Origin: CAZTDD01 sp964612675
Lineage (GTDB): Bacteria > Hinthialibacterota > Hinthialibacteria > Hinthialibacterales > JAKPRU01
Length of the DNA: 27,120 nt
NCBI GenBank assembly: GCA_964612675.1
Contig: CAZTDD010000101.1
Span: forward strand, 1-27,120
Direction: 5' to 3'
Below the pieces are notes generated by a model. It was not told the DNA's origin and did no database searches. It saw only the letters and a list, made by a program, of their open reading frames with translations. Positions 14,678-22,513 of the stretch are shown here, one piece after another (position 1 is the stretch's first letter; each line of letters starts with the position of its first letter). The position numbers and the translations under genes were made by a program.

Positions 14678-16225
14678 TTATTTGTACAGTGTGAAATCTG
14701 AAACGCTCGATTCCGAAACGCCTTTTGTCATCCCGTAGGCGTCCACAGCCGTCCAACCGGCGAGCCAGTTGTCGTGGGCATTGAATCCACCACGGAAGTC
14801 CGCCGGTACGAAGAAGCCATCATCCGGGGCTGTACCAACGTTGTTGAGAGCATCGTTGGCCGCCAGGGGATTGATGAACGTGACAGGAAGCACATTCTTG
14901 CCACCTTTGACGACCAGTTCACCGCGGTCGATCCCTTGGATGGGGCTGCTGTCGGCGGTGACGTTGTTGTTCGCTGCATCGCGTACTCCTCGTGCATCCG
15001 CCTCTGTGTATGCGTCTTTGTGGGGGTTGTTGTAAAACACGCTGTCAGTGATCTCACACAGATTGCCGGATGTTTGGACCCAGTAGAGGTCGCTGGGATC
15101 GGCCGCCCCCGCGTTCACCGGAGACGTATAGGTGTAAGGCGTCGTCCACGCGTCTTCCCAGGAAAGGGTGCCGTTGTAGCCATAACCGTTCGCACCGTCG
15201 CCATCATCGCCGTCAAAGCGAACGAGTTTCTCACCGAGGTCCATGAAGATGCAGTTGCGATACTGTACGTGAGCGTTGTCACGCCAGGCGGTGCCGCCAT
15301 CGCCATCGATCGGCTGACCGACGACCGTGACATTGTAGATGGCCGATGTGGTAATCGGCTGTGCGTCGGAATCCTCAGCACCATCCGTCTCGAAGCAGTT
15401 GTCGCCAACACCGGACCCTTGATCCGCGTCCGTGCTGTAGCCCTGAACGATGAGGCCAAACTGGAGCTTACCGCGCCAGCCTTGGTCCACGTCAAAGCTG
15501 TCGTCGCCGATATTCCAGATATTGACGTATTTGAGGCACACCGTACCGCCCCAAATCTCGATACCGTCATCGACGTTGTTCATAATTTCAACGTGATCGA
15601 TATCCGTTTCGCGGCCGATTGCGCCCAATGAGAGACCATTGAGCTCATTGGCAAGACCGACGACTTTGCCGCCGTAGCGCAGCGAAAGGTAGCTGATCGA
15701 GCCGCTGTCGTCGTCATCATTGTCTCCACCGTACATAACTTTCGGGTCACCTGCAAAATCAGCGGTGAGACCTTCCATTTGCTTTTCATTGAGACCAGTG
15801 GGCTCTTTTGTGTTGTCGCCAACCTGCTCGCCGCCGTAATGGGACGCGGAAATCAGACCGTTCCCCATGAGGGTCAAATTGCCCCACTCGTTGGCGCCTT
15901 CATGCCAGGAAGTCAGGTTGTCTTCCGAGGAGGTCATGATGACCGGAGCGTTTTGCGTACCGTTCACGTAAATTTTGGCTCCCCGCGTGACAGCCAAGCT
16001 GCCACCGACACCGGCGGTGCTCTGAACCAGAGTTCCCGGTTCAATGGTCAATGTTGCGCCCGGCATCACATAAATCTGCTTCTGCAGGTTATACACATTG
16101 TCCGCGGTCCACGTTGTCGATGTCGTGATGTTGTCGGTGACCATCACTTCAGCGGCTGTAGCGGTACCGACAGAGGCAAAACTCAATACTGCAACCAAAA
16201 GCAAAATCGCTTTTGAACTTCTCAT
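14678..16225 (-). CDS. Secreted parallel-beta-helix-like protein of unknown function
   Basis: 515 residues from the ATG at 16225, preceded by AAAGGAA and opening a textbook signal peptide (MRSSKAILLLVAVLSFASVG, then TATAAE). The mature protein has short repeated Gly/Asn/Asp-rich turns with phrases typical of right-handed beta helices (YVMPGATLTIEPGTLVQS, ISYLSLRYGGKVVG, IDHVEIMNNVDDGIEIWGG, VKYVNIWNIGDDS-like). It is very acidic, with DDDDS and DGDDGDG stretches that could bind Ca2+. The C-terminus has FRGGFNAHDNWLAGWT, a motif I associate with a group of large secreted proteins often found near TonB receptors. No catalytic residues are evident. It has its own double repeat array and terminator, so it is a separate transcript in the same apparent regulon. 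A surface or secreted binding or hydrolytic role is possible. Confidence 0.75.
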   Translation of the reverse strand: MRSSKAILLLVAVLSFASVGTATAAEVMVTDNITTSTTWTADNVYNLQKQIYVMPGATLTIEPGTLVQSTAGVGGSLAVTRGAKIYVNGTQNAPVIMTSSEDNLTSWHEGANEWGNLTLMGNGLISASHYGGEQVGDNTKEPTGLNEKQMEGLTADFAGDPKVMYGGDNDDDDSGSISYLSLRYGGKVVGLANELNGLSLGAIGRETDIDHVEIMNNVDDGIEIWGGTVCLKYVNIWNIGDDSFDVDQGWRGKLQFGLIVQGYSTDADQGSGVGDNCFETDGAEDSDAQPITTSAIYNVTVVGQPIDGDGGTAWRDNAHVQYRNCIFMDLGEKLVRFDGDDGDGANGYGYNGTLSWEDAWTTPYTYTSPVNAGAADPSDLYWVQTSGNLCEITDSVFYNNPHKDAYTEADARGVRDAANNNVTADSSPIQGIDRGELVVKGGKNVLPVTFINPLAANDALNNVGTAPDDGFFVPADFRGGFNAHDNWLAGWTAVDAYGMTKGVSESSVSDFTLYK

Positions 16226-16434
16226 AATCCAATTCCTTTCTTTTTCTTTTTGACTAAGTACATTCTCGTTCACGGGGATGTTGATCGCATTACTGTTCTT
16301 TCCAACCAACGAGTCCTCCTTTTTTATGCTCTCAACCAACTGAATCGCACATTTACAAATTTACTTCATGCATTCCTCCTCGGTTTTTGATCTAATAGCC
16401 AATTCGGCTACGCACAGTTATTTTTAGAGCCGTT

Positions 16435-16521
16435 ATGTTAAGGGCAAATTAGGTTATTGTTAGAATGAAATCAGCGGTTTATTGTGAGGTTTCAGCTAAT
16501 GGACAATTAACATTCCGTTAA
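16435..16521 (-). promoter_or_regulatory. Double Pho-box-like array upstream of the beta-helix gene
   Basis: Two phased sets of heptamers with 11-base spacing. The proximal set is 16435 ATGTTAA, 16446 AAATTAG, 16457 TTGTTAG and 16468 AAATCAG; the distal set is 16482 TTGTGAG, 16493 CAGCTAA, 16504 CAATTAA and 16515 CCGTTAA (plus strand). The sets are offset by 14. On the minus strand, eight bases after the proximal set lies TAAAAA, a 4/6 -10 candidate at 16421-16426. The region is visibly AT-rich compared with its neighbours. Confidence 0.65.
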
Positions 16522-16571
16522 CGCCGTACAGCATCCCCCGCCGCTCTTTGCTGAACAAGTTTGAGTATTCC

Positions 16572-18047
16572 CTAGCAATCCGGGAAAACAAAATAATCCC
16601 CGGTTCTTTGGATCCAATTCCGTAGTTCCCTCCGATGTTCACGAACCTCGGTCTTCAACGAACCCGAACCAATGAGATTGCGTGTTTCTCCGGGATCTTC
16701 CTGCAAATCGAAAAACATCTCCGGATTTTCGCCTTTCGAAAAAACAATATACTTGAATCGATCGGTTCGGATCATCCGCCCAAGCATTTCGTGGTTGTAC
16801 TTATCGGACGCCAACTCGGTGACGATAGAGTCACGCCAAGCTGCCTGCGGTTCCTCGATAATCGGTCGGAGACTTCTTCCCTCGACCGGTTTCGGCGGCG
16901 TTATCCCGGCGTAATCGCAAAGCGTCGGAAGCACATCCATCCCGGAGACAAAGTGCGACCGATCAAGTGTACGCTTGGGAATATGCCCCTTCCATTGAAG
17001 GGCAAACGGAACGGAGATCGGCTCCTCGTAGAGCATCAACTTAACCACCCATTCATGCGCAGCCATTCCCTCCCCGTGGTCGGTTGTGAAGAGGATCAGC
17101 GTGTTCTCTTCCTGGCCTGAACCTCGCAACGCCTCCAGGATTCGCCCGATGATGGCGTCTACGCGCTCAGTCATTCGATAATACTCGTAGAGATAAATCC
17201 GCCAGCGGGTTTCGTCCCAGTCGACCGTATACGTATTCTCCGGCCCGTATTTTTCACGTGTTCGACAAAGAGAAATAAATTCCGGCTCGTTTGGGTCGCG
17301 GGCGAAATTCGTTGGAAGCGGAGGATAATCGCTGTAATCCTTTGGTTCCTTTTGACGAAAACTTGGGTGATATTCCGGAATTTTCCCCATAACCTGATAA
17401 CAAACATCGTGCGGGTTATGCAATGAAACACCGAGCAAAAACGGTTTGTCCCGCTTTCGTTTCATGAATTCTATGGCACTGTCGGCGACCGGATCGTCCG
17501 CAAAATCGCCGAAGGGATACATCTTCTTGCTATCGCCTCGAATAGGAAGCATCTCAAAACCGGGGATGGATCCTAGTTTCTTGTCGTCTCTCCAAGGTTT
17601 CGGGATTGCCGGGTAAGACTCCGGCAGGTGCCATTTGCCACTCCAACCGGTGTCATATCCCGCTTCCCGGAAAATGAACCCCATGGTCGGGATACCCTCT
17701 CCGATGCTGTCTCCGTTGTAATTTACGCCGGTCTGATGTGGATGAAGCCCTGTCATCCAGCTGCTGCGCGAGGGACCACAAACGGGCGTTGTACAGTAAG
17801 AACGTGCGAAAGAGACGCCGCCGTTCGCGATGGAGTCCATGTGAGGTGTATTCAAGTACGGGTTTCCTGCCGCGCTCATCGCCATGCGGCTTTGCTGATC
17901 CGTGACTATTAGAAGGATATTGGGCCGCTGTGAGGGCGCGTGTGCAGACGATGCAGGCGCTGGCTCGCCAATATCCATCGATGTCAAAGCAGCGCCGCAA
18001 AGGCCGGCTCGGCAGAATGTACGACGGTTAATTTCTTTTCTGCTCAT
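16572..18047 (-). CDS. Sulfatase (Cys-type, formylglycine-dependent), exported
   Basis: 491 residues starting at the ATG at 18047, with a strong AAGGAG site. The N-terminus NRRTFCRAGLCGAALTS is a twin-arginine-type signal. The family-S1 fold is clear: metal Asp50 in LLIVTDQQ, the modification motif C90-G-P-S-R94 whose Cys becomes formylglycine, GKWH (K138, H140) and TTDHGEG. It removes sulfate esters, most likely from a polysaccharide given the neighbouring GH28 and sugar isomerase genes. It is the last gene of the five-gene operon, 20 bases after the symporter stop. No formylglycine-generating enzyme is in the window. Substrate cannot be named from sequence; length and motif order fit secreted arylsulfatase-type enzymes. 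Confidence 0.92.
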   Translation of the reverse strand: MSRKEINRRTFCRAGLCGAALTSMDIGEPAPASSAHAPSQRPNILLIVTDQQSRMAMSAAGNPYLNTPHMDSIANGGVSFARSYCTTPVCGPSRSSWMTGLHPHQTGVNYNGDSIGEGIPTMGFIFREAGYDTGWSGKWHLPESYPAIPKPWRDDKKLGSIPGFEMLPIRGDSKKMYPFGDFADDPVADSAIEFMKRKRDKPFLLGVSLHNPHDVCYQVMGKIPEYHPSFRQKEPKDYSDYPPLPTNFARDPNEPEFISLCRTREKYGPENTYTVDWDETRWRIYLYEYYRMTERVDAIIGRILEALRGSGQEENTLILFTTDHGEGMAAHEWVVKLMLYEEPISVPFALQWKGHIPKRTLDRSHFVSGMDVLPTLCDYAGITPPKPVEGRSLRPIIEEPQAAWRDSIVTELASDKYNHEMLGRMIRTDRFKYIVFSKGENPEMFFDLQEDPGETRNLIGSGSLKTEVREHRRELRNWIQRTGDYFVFPDC

Positions 18048-18067
18048 GGGTTGCTCCTTCCGCGGTT

Positions 18068-19527
18068 TCAGAGCGCATTATGTTCCGTCATCGGACGCCA
18101 ACTTGTCAACCATAAGGCCACACACGTAATCGCCGCGTTGACCACCAGAATCTCAAATCCGAACTCGTATCCCCAAAACCACGCCTCTGAGTTCCGGTAA
18201 AGGATATAGGACAACACAGGCGACATCAGGCAGATAAACGGAACCCAACTGTCCTTCACTCGATACCGCGTGAACAGACCGAATAAAAACAGGCCCAACA
18301 ACGGACCATAGGTGTAACCGGAATATTGAATGAACGCCTTGATCACGCTTTGGTTGTTAACAGCCTTAAAACCGATGATCAAAACATATAAGAAAATCGC
18401 CACGCCGAAATGCACGGCGAAGCGAAGCGATTTCGAATCCGTTTCCTCGTTCTTATGCAGCTGAAGAAAATCGACACAGATAGAAGTTGTGAGACCGGTA
18501 ATCGCAGAGTCGGCACTGGAGTAAGCCGCCGCAGAAATACCCAAAAGAAAGAAGATGCCAACGAGGACGCTGAAGTGCTTTACGGCCAGCAATGGATACA
18601 GATCGTCTGTATTTGCCGGGATCTCGATACCCTGCTGTGCCGCGAATACGATCAATAGCAGCCCCAATACAAGAATCAGCGCGTTGGCCGCGAGAAGCAT
18701 CACACTGAACCAGAACATGTTCTTTTGCGCGGCCCTTAGATTCGGACAGGTCAAATGTTTCTGCATCACACTCTGATCGAGACCGTTTGTGACGATTGTC
18801 AGAAACGCCCCGGTCAAAAACAACTTGAAAAAGTTGCTTTTCGATCCCCACTCCCAGACAAAAATGTCCGCACTCGGATGATGGGAGACGAGATTCGAGA
18901 ATCCCTTCCAGGCGATATCGAGTTCTTGAAGGATGATATGGATGCTCAAGGCAACCGCCAACAGGAGGAAGATCGTCTGGAAGATGTCCGTATAGACAAT
19001 TGTTTTGATTCCCGAGCGGCAGGTGTACGACCAGATCAGAATCAACGTAACAAATACAGTGATTTCAAACGGAATTCCATAGGCATTGAAGAACGCCAGT
19101 TGCAGCACACCCGCCATCAAGTACAGTTTAAAGGCAGCGGTTGCGCTTTGAGCGAAAAAAAAAGCGTGGCGCCGGATTTGTACGACCAGAATCCGAAGCG
19201 TTCATCGAGGTACTCATAGATGGAATAGACTTTGAACCGGTAATACAAAGGCAACAGCACAACCGCAATGATCCCGATTCCAAAAACGTAACCGATGACC
19301 ATTTGAAAATAAGTGAACTGAGAATTCGCAACCTCTCCCGGCACGGAAATGAACGTGATTCCTGAAAGAGACGCCCCGATCATCCCAAAGGCGACCAGGA
19401 ACCAATTCGACTCCCTGTTCGCGATGAAAAACGTACGCGAGCTCGAATCTTTCGACGTTAGGAAAGAAATCCCGACTAGAAAGACGAAATACCCCAACAC
19501 AATGCCGATTGCCAACAAGGGACTCAT
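18068..19527 (-). pseudogene. Sodium:solute symporter (SSS family) split by a frameshift in a T9 run
   Basis: The 5' part (19527 to 19117) gives 136 residues with an SSS start (AIGIVLGYFVFLVGISFLTSK, then FLVAFGMIGASLSGITFISVPGE) and ends in out-of-frame PLNCT. The 3' part (19120 to 18068, about 350 residues) continues the transporter from MAGVLQLAFFNAYG. On the minus strand the break is GCCACGC followed by nine T and CGCTCAAAGCG at ~19156-19164. Ten T would read TLFFFAQSATAAFKLYLMAG and join both parts into one normal ~486-residue transporter with about 13 helices. So this is either an indel or sequencing error in the homopolymer, a true inactivation, or slippage. It would import a sugar or uronate from the polysaccharide degraded by its neighbours. 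Its ATG overlaps the isomerase stop (ATGA), with a GGAG site. Confidence 0.88.
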
Positions 19528-21020
19528 AAGAAACTCCGCTCACTGGTTTGTTGTTTCTTCGAATCGGTTACGATCACAGCCTCAATCCTCAAATATCGCG
19601 CGATCTTCTCAATCGTCTGAGCGTGATGTCCTATCCCTAACGCAAAATGGTGCGTAGGGCCTTCGGACACCCATCGTTTCAAGAATGTCTTTACATCCGG
19701 CTCGAAATAGCCTCTTGTATTGGTATTTCCGGTCGGAGGGATCGGCCCCTGTTCGGAAATCCCTTCCGCCAAAACAAATTTGAACTTCCCTTCCGCCGTC
19801 GACGTAATCCCAAGCATGGTAATCGGTCCCTCTTTGATTTTGAATTCCACACTGGCCCCTGAGCCGGGTTTTCCGTGATACTTCAGTAGACTTCGGAGGA
19901 CCGGTTTTCCTTCGGCAATGTTGATATGGTGCGGTCCGTCATGCCCAACCAGGACAAATCCATCGTTGAAATCGATTGGATGGAACTCGGCAAAGCTGCC
20001 GCCGATATCGAGGCGATCCATGATGAGCATGGCGATACATGTCTTGAGATCCAATTCGCCACACATCGGGAACCCCGCCGCGATCAGCATGGAATTCCCC
20101 ACGATGAAATTCGTCACCATTTTTCGCAGTTCTGAATCCGGTTCCCCTTCGTAATAGTACGCCAATCCATCAAGTGCTTTCTCGTCGATAAACCGATTCA
20201 ATGCTACCGAGACGCGGGCGGCGGTATGAAGATCTTCTTCCGTTAATTTGCGAGTAATTGGATCGGAAACCGGGTCCGGCGTATCGAAGAAACCAAGGAT
20301 CTTTTTCGCTTCTTCCTTGATCTCTTCTTCCGGCACATCGCGGTAATGGCGAAAGACGTCGTGCGGTTCTGTTTGAACGATGTGACATCCAAATGCGGCG
20401 GTGAACGCGGTCGGGTCGCTATGCATGTCGAGCATCGATTCCAGAACGTGTCCCATTAATCCGATACGAGACCGCTTCAAGTCGTGAAGTACCTGCGCGA
20501 TCCGACAATATTCGGCAATCTCTTCGTCGGCCTCGTCATCGTCCTCAAGTGTCCCGATGACAACGTCAGGAACCCGTTTCCCCATTCGTACCGCCACACC
20601 CGTAAACTCCGGCAGCGAGCAAATGTCGTCGTTACAGAGCTGCATATAGGTCGACCCCCGCGAATAATCCATCGCTTTCAGTGGTTGTAGCGCCACAAGG
20701 ACAATCGGAATGTCCGTTTCACGCACAATGGCTCCGAATGTGCTCGAGGTCGCGTACGTGAGCATGTCGCAAAAAAGAAGATCCAAATCCGCTGCTTTCA
20801 GCTGCGGTAGCAAAGCGTAAGCGCTTTTCGCGTCATCGACGATTCCGAAATCGGTTGCATGAATGTCATGGACTCGTAACTTTTGAATGAACACATCCTG
20901 TTTCTTTCGAAGTTCGTCCAACAAACCATCGAATTGTGCCCAATAGGTATAATGTCCAACGCCAAATACACCGATATTGGCCTGGAGTGGTTTTTTGCGT
21001 GGGATGATCGGATTGGACAT
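19524..21020 (-). CDS. L-fucose/L-arabinose isomerase family protein
   Basis: About 498 residues from the ATG at 21020 (GAGAGG ten bases upstream); a TTG six codons earlier overlaps the GH28 stop and is unlikely. It has no signal peptide, so it is cytoplasmic. The fold is that of the AraA/FucI-like ketol isomerases: N-terminal Rossmann-like region (IGVFGVGHYTYWAQF, LLFCDMLTYATSS), middle region with GLAYYYEGEP and GFPMCGELDLK, and C-terminal FVLVGHDGPHHINIAEGK plus HHFALGIGHHAQTIEKIA carrying candidate metal His/Glu residues. It probably converts an imported aldose to a ketose. The exact sugar is not determinable; fucose, arabinose or a related deoxysugar would fit a locus with a sulfatase and GH28. 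It lies in the same operon. Confidence 0.83.
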   Translation of the reverse strand: MSNPIIPRKKPLQANIGVFGVGHYTYWAQFDGLLDELRKKQDVFIQKLRVHDIHATDFGIVDDAKSAYALLPQLKAADLDLLFCDMLTYATSSTFGAIVRETDIPIVLVALQPLKAMDYSRGSTYMQLCNDDICSLPEFTGVAVRMGKRVPDVVIGTLEDDDEADEEIAEYCRIAQVLHDLKRSRIGLMGHVLESMLDMHSDPTAFTAAFGCHIVQTEPHDVFRHYRDVPEEEIKEEAKKILGFFDTPDPVSDPITRKLTEEDLHTAARVSVALNRFIDEKALDGLAYYYEGEPDSELRKMVTNFIVGNSMLIAAGFPMCGELDLKTCIAMLIMDRLDIGGSFAEFHPIDFNDGFVLVGHDGPHHINIAEGKPVLRSLLKYHGKPGSGASVEFKIKEGPITMLGITSTAEGKFKFVLAEGISEQGPIPPTGNTNTRGYFEPDVKTFLKRWVSEGPTHHFALGIGHHAQTIEKIARYLRIEAVIVTDSKKQQTSERSFL

Positions 21021-21034
21021 GGGTTTGGAGCCTC

Positions 21035-22456
21035 TCAATTATCGACAACAATGTCCTCAGAAATCCCCCATTTCATCGCAGGACCTTCTGCCGGTTCAAT
21101 GGTGACGTTTTGCAAACGGATGTGTTTGACACGGTCTGCATACAACCCCTTTTGGCCTGTTATCGACACGTCCTCGCAGACGACGTTTTCAATAGGAGAA
21201 TCGTCCAAGCCTTCGATTGCGATCGCCTCACGACCCGTGCCATCGCACTGAATCGTTCGGAAGTGGATATTACGGAACGTAGGCGCTTTTCCACCATTCG
21301 AAGCGAACCAGGCGCGGTAATTCGTTCGAATACGAATTGCCTGAGTCTCAATCTCCTTCATGGTAATATCTTCGAACCATAGATTCTCGACAACGCCGCC
21401 ACGGCCGCGTGTCGACTTCAAACGAATACCGATTAGAGTGTTATTGAAGACGTTATCGTGACCGTACACGTTGCGGATTCCCCCGCTTGTGTCGCTTCCG
21501 AATACAATGCCACCGTGGCCGCGTTTTGTACGATTGTACCGAACAACGACGTTCTCGGTCGATTTACCCACCCGCCACCCGTCTTCGTTAATTCCGGATT
21601 TCATGCAGATGCAGTCGTCGCCTGTGTCGAAGAAACAATACTCAATGAGCGCATTCTTCGATGAATCGACATTCAATCCGTCCGTGTTCGGTCCTCCCGT
21701 AGTCAGAATCCGAAGGTCTCGCGCGATGACACGGTCGCAATAAACGAAATGAATTGTCCAGAACGGTCCGGGCTCGATAATGGAAAAACCCTCCAACAAA
21801 ACGTTTTCGCAGTTGATCGGCGAAATCAGTTGCGGGCGAAATCCGGCCTCTGGAGTACCGTACACACGCTCCTCGACCGGTACGTCCTTCAAAACTTGTT
21901 CTTCATACATCTTGTAGGCGGATGGTTGTTGCCGTTCTTCCCATGACCACCATTTTCTCCCGTTCCCGTCGATCTCACCAGGTCCCGTAATGCCGATGTT
22001 CTTACAATCCCGTGCATATATCAGGGGTGAATAGTTGTAACATTCGAAACCCGCCCATCGCGTATATACCACGGGAAGATAGTCTTTCGGATCGTCCGAA
22101 AATCTCAGAACAGCACCGTCGGCAAGGAATAACTGAACGTTGCTTTTTAGATGAATCGCGCCCGTCAGCCAGGTGCCTTTCGGAATCACCACCGTTCCGC
22201 CTCCGTTTTTCACGCAGGCATCGATAGCGGCGGCAATCGCCTCGGTGTTCCTTGTTGTTCCGTCGGGTACCGCGCCATAATCGCTTATCTTGAATCGTGC
22301 TTCAGGGAAAACCGGTCGCGATAATTGAGGCATGGGAAAAGGGGCCTGGATGGGAGCAATTTCCTTGGGTACGGTATCGATTGGTCGATTCTCGGTTGCT
22401 TGTGTGGGCATACCCAAAATCAGCAACGAACAGAAAGCAATCATATCTTTCGTCAT
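21035..22456 (-). CDS. Secreted GH28 glycoside hydrolase (polygalacturonase-like)
   Basis: 473 residues with an N-terminal signal (MTKDMIAFCSLLILGMPTQA). The catalytic right-handed beta helix starts at ~54 (FKISDYGAVPDGTTRNTEAI). All GH28 signatures are visible: N257-T-D259-G, the Asp280-Asp281 pair in TGDDC, G-H314-G-G, and R345-L-K347. It should hydrolyse alpha-1,4-galacturonate or rhamnogalacturonan-type links outside the cytoplasm. GAGG lies 12 bases before the ATG at 22456. It stops just before the isomerase gene (14 bases to its ATG) and follows the unknown 739-residue gene by 57 bases. Length is ordinary for bacterial GH28. Confidence 0.94.
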   Translation of the reverse strand: MTKDMIAFCSLLILGMPTQATENRPIDTVPKEIAPIQAPFPMPQLSRPVFPEARFKISDYGAVPDGTTRNTEAIAAAIDACVKNGGGTVVIPKGTWLTGAIHLKSNVQLFLADGAVLRFSDDPKDYLPVVYTRWAGFECYNYSPLIYARDCKNIGITGPGEIDGNGRKWWSWEERQQPSAYKMYEEQVLKDVPVEERVYGTPEAGFRPQLISPINCENVLLEGFSIIEPGPFWTIHFVYCDRVIARDLRILTTGGPNTDGLNVDSSKNALIEYCFFDTGDDCICMKSGINEDGWRVGKSTENVVVRYNRTKRGHGGIVFGSDTSGGIRNVYGHDNVFNNTLIGIRLKSTRGRGGVVENLWFEDITMKEIETQAIRIRTNYRAWFASNGGKAPTFRNIHFRTIQCDGTGREAIAIEGLDDSPIENVVCEDVSITGQKGLYADRVKHIRLQNVTIEPAEGPAMKWGISEDIVVDN

Positions 22457-22513
22457 GTTGTCTTGAACCTCTGCGTAATTTGTATCTCCATTTGCCCCAA
22501 GCGTGGAAGCAGG

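Noticed and set aside
14237..16571. Iron-regulated (Fur box) control of the TonB block
   Set aside because: No GATAATGATAATCATTATC-like 19-mer was visible before the receptor, DUF3450 or beta-helix genes, whereas an 11-bp repeat pattern was.
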